A stretch of DNA of 64,000 nucleotides from Leifsonia aquatica H1aii (GCF_000633535.1 NZ_AYMR01000013.1:1-64000); one strand, 5' to 3'; shown: positions 25,676-34,607, counted from the first letter of the stretch. Numbers and translations: made by a program. Notes: generated from the letters alone by a model not told the origin.

Positions 25676-26365
25676 ACCAGCTCAGCGGACTCCCGGGCGA
25701 CACGCCTCGCCTACGACACGGTCGCGCAGGACTACGCCGACCTGTTGCGCGACGATCTGCGCACCAACCTGTTCGACCGCGCGGTGCTCGGCCTCTTCGC
25801 CGAACAGGTGGCCGCGGACGGTGGGGGACCGGTCGCCGATCTCGGCTGCGGCCCCGGTCGCATCGCGGGCCACCTGGCCGGGCTCGGGCTCGACGTCGCG
25901 GGAGTGGACCTCTCGCCCGGGATGGTGGAGGTCGCCCGACGGGAGCATCCCGCGCTCCGGTTCACGGTCGGTTCGATGCTCGAGCTGCCGTTCGCGGACG
26001 GGGAGCTGGCGGGCGCGCTCGCCTGGTACTCGATCATCCACATCCCCCAGGAGGAGCAGGACGCCGTCTTCCGCGAGTTCGCGCGCGTGGTGCGGCCCGG
26101 GGGACGGCTGCTGCTCGCGTTCCAGGTGAGCGGCGGCGGGGACGAGGACGTCGTTCACCTGACGCACGCGTACGGCCACGACATCGACCTGCGCACCCGG
26201 CGGCAGTCGCCCGACCGGGTGCGCCGCCGCCTCGCCTCGGCCGGTTTCGCCGTCGTCGGCGAGGTGCTGCGCGAGCCGGTCGCGCCCGAGAAGTCGCGGC
26301 AGGCGTACCTGATCGCTCAGCGGGGCGCGGGTTCCACGTCGCCAGCCTCCTCGCCCGCTTCCTGA
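25673..26365 (+). CDS. Class I SAM-dependent methyltransferase
   Basis: A 230-residue Rossmann-fold methyltransferase. Motif I is VADLGCGPGRIAGHLAGLG (about residues 54-72), with the acidic residue after strand 2 in VAGVDLSPGMVEVAR and motif III in RVVRPGGRLLLAFQV. This is the UbiE/small-molecule type with no clue to substrate. The start is leaderless. Its last 49 bp overlap the convergent amino-acid permease gene (stop at 26317), an unusual degree of overlap. Confidence 0.9.
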   Translation: MTSSADSRATRLAYDTVAQDYADLLRDDLRTNLFDRAVLGLFAEQVAADGGGPVADLGCGPGRIAGHLAGLGLDVAGVDLSPGMVEVARREHPALRFTVGSMLELPFADGELAGALAWYSIIHIPQEEQDAVFREFARVVRPGGRLLLAFQVSGGGDEDVVHLTHAYGHDIDLRTRRQSPDRVRRRLASAGFAVVGEVLREPVAPEKSRQAYLIAQRGAGSTSPASSPAS

Positions 26366-27855
26366 GCCGCGACGTCCCGAGCCGCGACCCCCTGAGCCGC
26401 GACCGCCTGAGGCGCGGCCGCTTCGTCGGCCTCCCGCTGAGCGAAGGCCGCGACCCGGCGTCGCACCAGGAACCATCCGCCGATCAGCAGGGGCACCACG
26501 ATCACCAGCGCCGCGCCGACGGTGAACGTGCCGGTCGGGTAGTCGAGGAGGATGAGCACGCCCACCGTGCCGAGGAACGCGAGGGCGACGTAGCCGGTCC
26601 AGGGCGAGCCGGGCATCCGGAACGACGGCCGCTCCTCCTCGCCGCGCCGCGAGCGGCGGTACAGCGTCAACTGGCACAGCACGATGACGGTCCAGGCGGT
26701 CAGGAGGCCGACCGAGGTGAGGTTGATGCCGATCTCGAACGCCTGATCCGGCAGGAGCACGTTCAGGACGACGCCGAGCAGGGCGACAGCGCCGGTGATG
26801 ACGATGCCCCCGTAGGGCACGCCGGAACGGTTCATCCGCGCGGCGAACGCGGGCGCCGCACCGCGTTCGGCGAGGGAGCGGGCGATCCGGCCGGTCGAGT
26901 AGAAGCCTGCGTTGAGCGACGAGAGCGCGGCGGTCAGCACCACGAGATTCATCACCACGTCGGCGCCCTGGACACCGATCGAGGCGAAGAAGGTGACGAA
27001 CGGGCTCTCGTCGGCGGAGTACGCGCTCGAGGGCAGGAGCAGGGCGAGAAGGAGCACCGAGCCGACGTAGAAGAGCGCGATGCGCAGGATGACGGAGTTG
27101 ATGGCGCGCGGCATGGTCCGCTCAGGGTCGGCGGTCTCGCCGGCGGCCGTCCCGACGAGTTCGATCGCGCCGTACGCGAACACGACACCCTGTACCACCA
27201 GGACGAGCGGGACGAGCCCGTGCGGGAACATCCCGCCGCTCTCGGCCAGGAGGGCGAACCCCGGGGTGTGTCCGGCGACCGGCGTGCCGAGCACCACGAA
27301 CAGGATGCCGATCACCAGGAAGACCACGAGCGCAGCCACCTTGATCAGGGCGAACCAGAACTCGAGCTCGCCGAACACCTTCACCGAGAGGAGGTTGAGG
27401 CCGAGCACCAGCACGAGCGCCGAGAGGGCCCACACCCACTGCGGCACCTCGGCGAAGAAGGGCAGGTAGGCACCGAAGAACCGCAGGTAGACGGCGACGG
27501 CGGTCGCGTCGACCACCCCGATCATCGCCCAGTACATCCAGTACATCCATCCGGTCACGAACCCGGCCTTCTCGCCGAGGAACTCGCGGGCGTAGCTCAC
27601 GAACGACCCCGAGTCCGGTCGTCGCAGCACCAGCTCCCCGAGCGCGCGCAGGATGAGGAACGCGGCGAGACCGCAGACCGCGTAGGCGATGACGAGGGAC
27701 GGGCCCGCCGCGGCGAGCCGGCCGCCCGCGCCCAGGAACAGGCCGGTGCCGATCGCACCGCCGATGGCGATCATCTGGATGTGCCGCGGTTTGAGCTCGC
27801 GGTGGTAGCCCGCGCCGTCGATCCGGGGCGGCTCGGGAGGTGTGCTTCGTCGCAT
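26317..27855 (-). CDS. Amino acid permease (APC superfamily, GABA/aromatic type)
   Basis: A 512-residue 12-helix transporter. The signature MIAIGGAIGTGLFLGAGGRLAAAGPSLV near residue 28 is given here in part as IGGAIGTGLFLG, and the AAT consensus continues with SFVSYAREFLGEKAGFVTG. It imports an amino acid by proton symport. The C-terminal ~35 residues are a low-complexity Ala/Val/Gln tail encoded by 15-bp repeats that lie over the end of the methyltransferase gene. The start ATG 27855 has GGAG upstream and TTCAAT 6 nt before it. It is divergent from the MarR gene. Confidence 0.9.
   Translation of the reverse strand: MRRSTPPEPPRIDGAGYHRELKPRHIQMIAIGGAIGTGLFLGAGGRLAAAGPSLVIAYAVCGLAAFLILRALGELVLRRPDSGSFVSYAREFLGEKAGFVTGWMYWMYWAMIGVVDATAVAVYLRFFGAYLPFFAEVPQWVWALSALVLVLGLNLLSVKVFGELEFWFALIKVAALVVFLVIGILFVVLGTPVAGHTPGFALLAESGGMFPHGLVPLVLVVQGVVFAYGAIELVGTAAGETADPERTMPRAINSVILRIALFYVGSVLLLALLLPSSAYSADESPFVTFFASIGVQGADVVMNLVVLTAALSSLNAGFYSTGRIARSLAERGAAPAFAARMNRSGVPYGGIVITGAVALLGVVLNVLLPDQAFEIGINLTSVGLLTAWTVIVLCQLTLYRRSRRGEEERPSFRMPGSPWTGYVALAFLGTVGVLILLDYPTGTFTVGAALVIVVPLLIGGWFLVRRRVAAFAQREADEAAAPQAVAAQGVAARDVAAQEAGEEAGDVEPAPR
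26362..26420. repeat. 15-bp tandem repeats at a convergent gene junction
   Basis: About four units of CTGAGCCGCGAC plus a variable triplet begin at the methyltransferase stop codon and encode the Ala-rich tail (AAQGV, AARDV, AAQEA) of the permease on the other strand. Confidence 0.8.
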
Positions 27856-27917
27856 GCTCCGATTGAAGCATCACAGATGCTGTATATCAGCCACATGCAA
27901 TGGATGCATTCGCTTGA

Positions 27918-27940
27918 TTTATATAGGCAAGCTATATAAA
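27918..27940. promoter_or_regulatory. AT-rich MarR operator candidate
   Basis: TTTATATAG, 5 bp, CTATATAAA is a perfect 9-bp inverted repeat immediately before the MarR-type gene and within the divergent promoter region. Its AT content contrasts sharply with the surrounding DNA. Confidence 0.75.
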
Positions 27941-27949
27941 ATGATTCTC

Positions 27950-28420
27950 ATGTCCGAGAACCGCACCGAAGAACTGAGAAGCACGCTGGGCGATCTGGTC
28001 GTCGCCAGCCATCGTCTCACCCGCCTCGCCGCCCGGGTCACCGGGAGCACCGAGTCGCCGGCCATCTGGCGCACGCTGAGCGTGCTGCAGACCGCCGGCC
28101 CGCTGCGCCTCGGCGAGCTGGCTTCGCACAGCCGGGTCTCCCAGCCGACGATGACCAAGCTCGTGCGCACCCTCGTCGAATCCGAATGGGTCAAGCGCAT
28201 CGCCGACACCGACGACGCCCGAGCCTGGCAGATCGCCCTCACCGCCAAGGGCGCCGCCGCGCTCCAGGCCTGGCGCGACGAGCTCTCCGCCGCACTCGTG
28301 CCGATGTTCGCCGACCTCAGCGACGACGAGCTGGCCGCCATGCGCAGCACCGTCGAGCTCATCGCCTCCCGCGTCGAGCTCTCCACCGCGACCTCCGCCG
28401 CGCTCGCCGGCGTGCGCTGA
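27950..28420 (+). CDS. MarR-family transcriptional regulator
   Basis: A 156-residue winged-helix regulator. The recognition region is LRLGELASHSRVSQPTMTKLVRTLVESEWVKR and the wing is IADTDDARAWQIALTAKG. Two in-frame ATGs are close: 27941 (MILMSEN) and 27950 (MSENRTEEL). Neither has a ribosome-binding site; 27950 is chosen by family length. It probably represses itself via the palindrome at 27918-27940 and, with it, the downstream MFS transporter 76 nt away or the divergent permease. MarR-MFS pairs commonly control drug or aromatic-compound efflux. Confidence 0.92.
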   Translation: MSENRTEELRSTLGDLVVASHRLTRLAARVTGSTESPAIWRTLSVLQTAGPLRLGELASHSRVSQPTMTKLVRTLVESEWVKRIADTDDARAWQIALTAKGAAALQAWRDELSAALVPMFADLSDDELAAMRSTVELIASRVELSTATSAALAGVR

Positions 28421-28496
28421 GCCCCGCCGCCCGGAGTCGCGCACCGCCCCGTCCCCCTTTCCGCACCACCGATCCGCCAGGAGCCGTCCACTCTCG

Positions 28497-29735
28497 ATGT
28501 CCCACGACAAGCCAGACAACATCCTCAAGCAGCCCACCGCCGTGTGGGCCGTCGCCTTCGCCTCCGTCATCGCCTTCATGGGGATCGGACTGGTCGACCC
28601 GATCCTCCCCGCGATCGCCAAGAGCCTCGAGGCGACCCCGACCGAGACCGAGATGCTCTTCACGAGCTACCTGCTCATCACGGGCCTGGCGATGTTCTTC
28701 ACCAGCTGGATCTCCAGCCGGATCGGCGCCAAGCGCACCCTGCTGATCGGACTCGCCCTCATCGTCGTGTTCGCGCTGGCCGCGGGGCTGTCGCAGAACG
28801 TCGAGTCGATCATCGGGTTCCGCGCCGGGTGGGGCCTGGGCAACGCGCTCTTCATCTCCACCGCGCTGGCCACCATCGTCGGCGCCGCCTCGGGCGGGAC
28901 GTCGGCCGCGATCATCCTGTATGAGGCGGCGCTGGGCCTCGGCATCGCGATCGGCCCGCTGCTCGGCGGACTGCTCGGCAGCTGGAGCTGGCGCGGGCCG
29001 TTCTTCGGGACGGCGACCCTGATGGCCATCGGCTTCATCGCGATCGTCATCATGCTGAAGAAGGGTCAGGAGAAGCCCGTCCCGACGAAGCTCTCGGCAC
29101 CGTTCCGCGCGCTGGCCCGGCCGGCCCTCGGATTCCTCGCGGCGGCGGCGCTGTTCTACAACATCGGCTTCTTCGTGCTGCTCGCCTACACTCCGTTCGC
29201 CCTGGTGCCACTGGGGGTGGAGGATGCCATCACCCTCGGGCTCATCTTCTTCGGCTGGGGTGTCTCGCTGGCCGTGACCTCGGTGTGGGTCGCTCCGCTG
29301 CTGACCGCGCGCCTCCCGCGCACCCGGGTGCTCTGGATCGTGATGCCGCTCCTGGCGATCGACCTGCTGGCGGCGGGTCTCTTCATCTCGTCCCTCGCCG
29401 CGCTGATCGTCTGCGTGATCATCGGCGGCCTGCTGCTCGGCATCCTGAACACCGTGCTCACCGAGTGCGTGATGGAGGCCACCGACCTGCCCCGCTCGGT
29501 CGCGTCGAGCGCCTACTCGGGTGTGCGCTTCCTCGGCGGCGCCATCGCGCCGCCGGCCGCGACCCTGCTCGCCGACACCATCAGCCCGGCCACGCCCTTC
29601 TTCGCCGGCGCCGTCTCGGTGCTGATCGCCGTGGCCCTGGTCATGATCGGCCACAAGCACCTCCGCCGGGTGGACGCCCCGCAGGAGAGTGCGCAGCAGG
29701 AAGCCGAGGTCCTGGCGCTCGCCGACGCCGACTGA
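28497..29735 (+). CDS. MFS transporter (drug-efflux type)
   Basis: A 412-residue major facilitator with 12 predicted helices. The first helix is VWAVAFASVIAFMGIGLVDPILPAI, carrying the family-typical GxGLVDPxLP. The loop 2-3 motif A appears as SRIGAKRTLL, a shortened form of GxLaDrxGrkr. Motif C-like LGLGIAIGPLLGGLLG is in helix 5, typical of exporters. The cytoplasmic C-terminal tail is acidic and Gln-rich. It follows a MarR regulator and ends at a strong terminator, so the two form a regulator-efflux unit. Confidence 0.9.
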   Translation: MSHDKPDNILKQPTAVWAVAFASVIAFMGIGLVDPILPAIAKSLEATPTETEMLFTSYLLITGLAMFFTSWISSRIGAKRTLLIGLALIVVFALAAGLSQNVESIIGFRAGWGLGNALFISTALATIVGAASGGTSAAIILYEAALGLGIAIGPLLGGLLGSWSWRGPFFGTATLMAIGFIAIVIMLKKGQEKPVPTKLSAPFRALARPALGFLAAAALFYNIGFFVLLAYTPFALVPLGVEDAITLGLIFFGWGVSLAVTSVWVAPLLTARLPRTRVLWIVMPLLAIDLLAAGLFISSLAALIVCVIIGGLLLGILNTVLTECVMEATDLPRSVASSAYSGVRFLGGAIAPPAATLLADTISPATPFFAGAVSVLIAVALVMIGHKHLRRVDAPQESAQQEAEVLALADAD

Positions 29736-29756
29736 CCCGCCTCCGGCAGAGAGTTC

Positions 29757-29791
29757 GAAGGGCCGCCCTGTCCTAGTCAGGGCGGCCCTTC
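29757..29791. terminator. Bidirectional terminator MFS / LacI operon
   Basis: A perfect 14-bp stem GAAGGGCCGCCCTG (29757-29770) / CAGGGCGGCCCTTC (29778-29791) with a 7-nt loop and TCTCGC after it, lying between convergent genes. Confidence 0.85.
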
Positions 29792-29892
29792 TCGCGTCGC
29801 GGCCTAGGAAAGCCGGGAGCGAACAGCCACTGCGCACTCGATCGTGCCTACCCGAAAGGCGCGATCCGCGGCAGCGGCGCAGAAACATTCTT

Positions 29893-30933
29893 TCAGATGG
29901 ATGGGCCTGCTCGGTACACGCCGCGCGGCGGAGCCGTGGAGGAGCGGACGACGAGCGACACGGGGGAGCGCACCGACCGTGGCCGGGGCTCGGCTCCGGC
30001 CAGCTCGTCGAGCAGGATCCGGGCGGCGACGGAGCCCTGCTCGAACGGGCTTTGCGCCATGGTGGTCAGCCCGAAGGACTCCGCGAAGTCGTGGTCGTCG
30101 ATCCCGATCACCGAGAGGTCCCCCGGCACGCTGAGACCGTGATCGCCGGCGGCGAGGATCGCCCCGAACGCCATCTCGTCCGACCCGGCGAACACGGCCG
30201 TCGGCCGCGGTCCCGGCCGATCCAGCAGCCGGTTCATGGCCGCGCGTGCCGCCGGGAGGGCGAAGCCGCCCGGCACGATCCACTCGGGGCGCACCGGAAG
30301 CCCGGCCGCCCGCATCGCGATGGTGAAACCGCGCAGCCGGCCGGCCGGCACCTGGCTGTTGAGGCCCTCCTCGTCCTCGCCGCCGAGGTGCGCGATCTCG
30401 GTGTGGCCGAGGCTCAGCAGGTGCTCGGTCGCGCGACGGGCCGTCGTCCGCTCGTCGATCCCGACGCTCCGCAATCCTTTGACCGGACCCCCGACGACGA
30501 TCGTCGGGTGCCCCAGGGAGGCCAGCTGCTCGCGCTCCTCCACGGTGAAGTCGAGGCAGAGTGCGAGCAGGGCGTCGGTGCGCTTGCGCAGGATGCTGCG
30601 GTGGAACACCCGCTCCCGGTCGCCGCGATGGCCGCCGAGATTGAACAGGATCATGTCGTAGCTGGCGGCGCGCAGCTCGGCGTCGACCCCCTCCATCACC
30701 TGCGTGTAGAACCAGCGGCTGACCGAGGGGACGACCACGCCGAGGGCGAGGGTGCGCCCGCTGGCGAGCCCGGATGCGCTCGAGGAGGCCACGTAGCCGA
30801 GTTCGTCGGCCGCACGGCGCACCGCCTCCCTGGTCGTGTCGGACACGTTGGGGAGGCCGCGCAACGCCCGGGACACGGTCGCCGTGGAGACGCCGGTCGC
30901 GCGCGCGACCTCCTCGATCCCGGGCATCCGCAT
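29893..30933 (-). CDS. LacI-family regulator of the sugar importer operon
   Basis: A 346-residue repressor. The HTH is IEEVARATGVSTATVSRALRG (positions 6-26) with the hinge helix ASSSASGLASG. The periplasmic-binding-like domain starts at TLALGVVVPSVSRWFY and ends with VIGIDDHDFAESFGLTTMAQ, the usual effector pocket. The start is ATG 30933 or ATG 30927. It is the last gene of a minus-strand operon with an ABC sugar importer, so the AAGCG-centred sites at 34577-34607 before the binding-protein gene are its probable operators. Confidence 0.93.
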   Translation of the reverse strand: MRMPGIEEVARATGVSTATVSRALRGLPNVSDTTREAVRRAADELGYVASSSASGLASGRTLALGVVVPSVSRWFYTQVMEGVDAELRAASYDMILFNLGGHRGDRERVFHRSILRKRTDALLALCLDFTVEEREQLASLGHPTIVVGGPVKGLRSVGIDERTTARRATEHLLSLGHTEIAHLGGEDEEGLNSQVPAGRLRGFTIAMRAAGLPVRPEWIVPGGFALPAARAAMNRLLDRPGPRPTAVFAGSDEMAFGAILAAGDHGLSVPGDLSVIGIDDHDFAESFGLTTMAQSPFEQGSVAARILLDELAGAEPRPRSVRSPVSLVVRSSTAPPRGVYRAGPSI

Positions 30934-30943
30934 GGTCGGCCGC

Positions 30944-31183
30944 TCAGAGCTGCTCGGAGGAGGCCTGCTCCTCCAGCGCTCTGAGGCGCGCCGCCAGGAT
31001 GCGGCGGCGCGCCTGCCAGAGTGCGACGAAGAGGAGGACCAGGACCAGGGTGATCAGCGCCCACGTGAGCGCGGGTTCCCCGGTCAGCTCGCAGACGAGC
31101 GTGATGACGAAGAAGGCGACCGCGAAGAAGCCGACGAAGCCCAGACCGACGTCGACGGCCTCCCGCGGATCGCTCCAGCGCAT
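30944..31183 (-). CDS. Small two-helix membrane protein of the importer operon
   Basis: A 79-residue protein of unknown function. Two hydrophobic helices (LGFVGFFAVAFFVITLV, about 13-30, and ALITLVLVLLFVALWQ, about 42-57) are followed by a basic stretch ARRRILAARLRALEEQ. It starts 4 nt after the permease stop and ends 10 nt before the LacI gene, so it is part of the importer operon. Similar small proteins occur beside actinobacterial sugar transporters, but no role is established from sequence. Confidence 0.7.
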   Translation of the reverse strand: MRWSDPREAVDVGLGFVGFFAVAFFVITLVCELTGEPALTWALITLVLVLLFVALWQARRRILAARLRALEEQASSEQL

Positions 31184-31187
31184 CTGC

Positions 31188-32102
31188 TCAGCCCTTCACT
31201 CCGCCGGCGGTGAGCCCCGCGACGATCCGGCGCTGGAAGATCAGCACCAGGATGATGAGCGGAACGGTCACGATCGTACCGGCAGCCATGACGGCGGTGT
31301 ACGGCTCCTGGTGCGGCTGGCTGCCGGTGAAGGAGGCGATGGCCACGGTGACCGGCTGGGTCGCGTCGCTGGACAGCTGGCTGGAGATCAGGAACTCGTT
31401 CCACGACGAGATGAACGCCAGGATCGCTGTCGTGAACACGGCCGGAGCCGCCAGCGGCAGGATGATCTTGCGGAACGCCTGCGCCTGTGTGCAGCCGTCG
31501 ATCCGTGCGGCCTCCTCCAGGTCCCACGGCATCTCGCGGAAGAACGACGAGAGCGTGTAGACCGTCAGCGGCAGCGCGAACGAGATCTGCGGGATGATCA
31601 GCGCCTGGTAGGTGCCCATCCATCCGATGCTCGTGAACAGCTGGAACAGCGGCGTGATGAGCGCGACGCCCGGGAACATCGAGGCGGCGAGGATGATGCC
31701 GAGCACGATGCCCTTGAACCGGAAGTCAAGCCGCGCCAGCGCATACGAGGCGAAGATGCCGAACACCAGCGACACCACGGTGACGCAGGTGCCGATGATC
31801 AGCGAGTTCAGCAGCGCCTGACCGAGGTGGTTGCCCAGGTTGGTGGAGAACGCGGTCGCGTAGTTGTCCCACGTGAAGTGCGTGAACCACGGCGTGGTGT
31901 CGAAGGTGTAGCCGACATCCCGGAACGAGGTGACGACCATCCAGTAGAAGGGGAGCAGGCACCACAGGACGATGACGATGGCCTGCACTCCCGTGCGGAC
32001 GCCGGCGTTGCGGCGGCGTGCGGTGCCCTTCCTCTTCGTCTGGGTGCGGGGGAGGGCGTTCGCCTCGGCGGTGGCGGTGGCGGGGCCGGCGACTGCGGTC
32101 AT
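31188..32102 (-). CDS. Carbohydrate ABC transporter permease (MalG-like)
   Basis: A 304-residue six-helix permease of the CUT1 sugar importers. The ATPase-contacting EAA loop is LEEAARIDGCTQAQAFRKII (about residues 210-229). The C-terminus FQRRIVAGLTAGGVKG is a hallmark of MalG-type subunits. A hydrophilic ~25-residue N-terminal tail (TATAEANALPRTQTKRKG) precedes helix 1. ATG 32102 overlaps the TGA of the partner permease (ATGA), coupling their synthesis. The sugar is unknown; trehalose, maltose or a plant glycoside are possible. Confidence 0.93.
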   Translation of the reverse strand: MTAVAGPATATAEANALPRTQTKRKGTARRRNAGVRTGVQAIVIVLWCLLPFYWMVVTSFRDVGYTFDTTPWFTHFTWDNYATAFSTNLGNHLGQALLNSLIIGTCVTVVSLVFGIFASYALARLDFRFKGIVLGIILAASMFPGVALITPLFQLFTSIGWMGTYQALIIPQISFALPLTVYTLSSFFREMPWDLEEAARIDGCTQAQAFRKIILPLAAPAVFTTAILAFISSWNEFLISSQLSSDATQPVTVAIASFTGSQPHQEPYTAVMAAGTIVTVPLIILVLIFQRRIVAGLTAGGVKG

Positions 32103-33136
32103 TCCTTCGCTCCCTTCTGCTGGGCTTCCTGGGTTCTCACGACGTTCGTGCCGAGTATTCGGACGAAGATGAACGCCACCAGGAAGATGATGATGAACGT
32201 GATGGTCGACAGCGCGGCCGCACTGTTGAAGCCCTGCCTGATCTGGTCGATCACCAGGATCGACAAGGTCGTGGTGGCATGGCCCGTACCTCCTCCACCG
32301 CCGGTGAGGATGGCCGGCAGGTCGTAGATGCGGAGGGCGTCCAGAACGCGGAACAGGATGGCGACCATGAGCGCCGGCTTGAGAAGCGGCATCGTGACCC
32401 GCCAGAACCGCTGCAGGGTCGACGCGCCGTCCATCTTGGCGGCCTCGTAGACGTCTTCGGGGATGAGCTGCAGACCGGCCAGGATCAGCAGCGCCATGAA
32501 CGGCGTGGTCTTCCAGGTGTCGGCGATGATCACCGCGAACCGGGAGGCCCATTCGTCGCTGGTCCAGAGGATGTGCGCCCCGAGGATCGCGTTGGCGATG
32601 CCGGCGACCGAGAAGATGAAGAACCACAGCTTCGCGGTGACGGCGGTCGGGATGGCCCACGGGACCAGGATGGCGGCGCGGACGAAGCCGCGGCCACGGA
32701 ACGCGCGGTTCATGATGAGGGCGAACCAGAGGCCGAGGACGGTCTCGAGGATGACGGTCGTCACGGTGAAGAAGAAGGTGACGAAGACGGCGTTCCAGAA
32801 GGTCGAGCCGAGGTTGCCGGGTGGGCAGGCGATGGTGGAGCCGTCGGTGCCCATGCACTGCTGGAACAGCCAGTGCGCGTAGTTCTGGAAGCCGGCGAAG
32901 CCGCCCTGGACGAACAGCCCGGTGGCGGGGTCGAGGCCGGCGTCCTTCTGGAAGGACATGACGATGGCGCTCACGACCGGGTAGCCGATGACGACCGCCA
33001 GGAGGATGAGTGTCGGGATGATCAGGTAGAAGGCCCAGCGGCTCTGCTGGCGCCTGTTCTGCTTGATCCCGGCCCGGACCGGTGGTTTGCCGCCTCTGTT
33101 GGTGGAGGAGGGGGCGACGACGTTCGACGTTGACAT
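32099..33136 (-). CDS. Carbohydrate ABC transporter permease (MalF-like)
   Basis: A 345-residue CUT1 permease. The first helix is AFYLIIPTLILLAVVIGYPVV and the EAA loop is VYEAAKMDGASTLQRFWRVT (about residues 234-253). An extended loop between helices 1 and 2 contains QQCMGTDGSTIACPPGN with a Cys pair. It lies between the binding-protein gene (85 nt upstream) and the MalG-like gene. No ATPase gene is in the operon, as in many actinobacterial importers that use the shared MsiK ATPase. Confidence 0.93.
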   Translation of the reverse strand: MSTSNVVAPSSTNRGGKPPVRAGIKQNRRQQSRWAFYLIIPTLILLAVVIGYPVVSAIVMSFQKDAGLDPATGLFVQGGFAGFQNYAHWLFQQCMGTDGSTIACPPGNLGSTFWNAVFVTFFFTVTTVILETVLGLWFALIMNRAFRGRGFVRAAILVPWAIPTAVTAKLWFFIFSVAGIANAILGAHILWTSDEWASRFAVIIADTWKTTPFMALLILAGLQLIPEDVYEAAKMDGASTLQRFWRVTMPLLKPALMVAILFRVLDALRIYDLPAILTGGGGGTGHATTTLSILVIDQIRQGFNSAAALSTITFIIIFLVAFIFVRILGTNVVRTQEAQQKGAKE

Positions 33137-33221
33137 GTGTGCCTCCGGTGACGTGGCAGAAGAGATGGGGACCGGGCGGCGGGAGAGGTCCCGCCGCCCG
33201 GTGACCGGGAGACCGACCGGG

Positions 33222-34505
33222 TCAGCCCTGGCTGGCGGTCTGGATCGCCGACGCCATGTCCTTCAGCGCCTGGTCGACCGTCTTGTCGCCCTTGAGGGCG
33301 GCGTAGGAGTTGTCCTGAACGGCCTTGGTGATGGCCGGGTAGAACGGCGAGACGGGACGCGGCACCGCGTTCTCGATCGACGTCTTCAGGGTGGACAGGT
33401 AGGGCAGCTGGGTGTTCAGGTCCGCATCGTCGTACAGCGACGAGAGGACGGGGGCCAGCGATCCCTGCGTCACGAAGAACTTCTGCGTCTCTTCGCTCTG
33501 CAGGAACTTGAGGAACGCGAACGCGGTCGCCTTGTGCTTGGAGTACACGCTGATGGCCGCGTTGTGACCGCCCAGGCTGGAGACGCCCGGCTTGTCGGCG
33601 GTGATGCCCGGCAGCGGGGCGATCCCGAAGGTGTCCTTCACCGTCGAGGAGCCATCGGTCTTGGCCAGGTTGTAGACGTACGGCCAGTTGCGCAGGAACA
33701 GCAGCTTGCCGGCCTCGAACGCCTGCCGGCCCTGCTCCTCCTGGTAGGTGATGGCCTCGGCCGGGATCTGGCCGTTCTTGAAGCCGTCGACCAGGCGGGA
33801 CAGGCCCGCGTTGGCCTCCTTGCTGTCCACGGTCACGGTCTTGCCGTCGTCGCCGACGATCGTGCCGCCGTTGGTGTTGATGGCCTCGGCCACGTTCACC
33901 GTCAGGCCCTCGTACTGGGCGAACTGGCCGGCGTAGCAGCCGATGTTGTTCGCCTTGGCGATGTCGCAGTCCTTGAGCATGTCGTCCCAGGTCTTCGGGG
34001 GCGTGGGCACGAGGTCCTTGCGGTAGTAGAGGATGCCGCCGTCGGAGGTCTGCGGCGCCGCGTACTGCGTGCCGTTGTAGGTGCCCGACTTCACGGTCGG
34101 TGCGAGCAGGGCCGAGTTGTCCATCTTGAAGTCGCCGGTCAGCGGCTGCAGCCAGCCCTTCGCGGCGAACTCACCGGTCCACACCACGTCGACGTCGACG
34201 ACATCGTAGTTGGCGTCCTTGGCCTGGAAGTGCTGCACGAGGTCGTCGTGCTGCTGGTCCGCCTGGTCGGTCTGCTCCTTGAAGGTGACCTTCTCGTCGG
34301 GGTGCGCTGCGTTCCACTTGGCGATCAGCGGGCGGACGACGTTCGAGTTGTCCTTGCCCTGCACGTAGGTGATCGGACCTTTGCCCGTGAGGTTCTGGCT
34401 GGCGTCGCCGCCGCTGGTGCCTCCGGATCCGCCGCCTGTGCAACCGGCCAGTGCGAGGCCGACCAGGGCGACGCCCGCGACCACGGAGAGACGTGCTGCT
34501 TTCAT
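33222..34505 (-). CDS. Sugar ABC transporter substrate-binding lipoprotein
   Basis: A 427-residue extracellular solute-binding protein (family 1). The lipobox LAGC places the lipidated Cys at residue 22, after the signal AARLSVVAGVALVGLALAG. A Gly/Ser linker follows. The binding domain starts GPITYVQGKDNSNVVRPLIA and includes WTGEFAAKGWLQPLTGDF and RNWPYVYNLAK, with Trp and Tyr residues that could stack on sugar rings. ATG 34505 has GAGGAG at the right distance; the frame extends upstream but lacks a signal there. It is the first gene of the importer operon, with operators upstream. Confidence 0.93.
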   Translation of the reverse strand: MKAARLSVVAGVALVGLALAGCTGGGSGGTSGGDASQNLTGKGPITYVQGKDNSNVVRPLIAKWNAAHPDEKVTFKEQTDQADQQHDDLVQHFQAKDANYDVVDVDVVWTGEFAAKGWLQPLTGDFKMDNSALLAPTVKSGTYNGTQYAAPQTSDGGILYYRKDLVPTPPKTWDDMLKDCDIAKANNIGCYAGQFAQYEGLTVNVAEAINTNGGTIVGDDGKTVTVDSKEANAGLSRLVDGFKNGQIPAEAITYQEEQGRQAFEAGKLLFLRNWPYVYNLAKTDGSSTVKDTFGIAPLPGITADKPGVSSLGGHNAAISVYSKHKATAFAFLKFLQSEETQKFFVTQGSLAPVLSSLYDDADLNTQLPYLSTLKTSIENAVPRPVSPFYPAITKAVQDNSYAALKGDKTVDQALKDMASAIQTASQG

Positions 34506-34576
34506 TTCACTCCTCATTGAGCTCTTGGTGCAGGCGCGGGTGCGCCCGCCGACACCGTACTCCCGGCTCGGAGCTC

Positions 34577-34607
34577 GATGCAAGCGTTTACGTCAAGCGC
34601 TTGCATC
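34577..34607. promoter_or_regulatory. Paired LacI-type operators before the importer operon
   Basis: GATGCAAGCG (34577-34586) and CGCTTGCATC (34598-34607) are perfect inverted arms. Inside them are two LacI cores, AAGCGTTT (34582-34589) and AAGCGCTT (34595-34602), 13 bp apart. They lie about 75 bp upstream of the binding-protein start. Confidence 0.85.
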
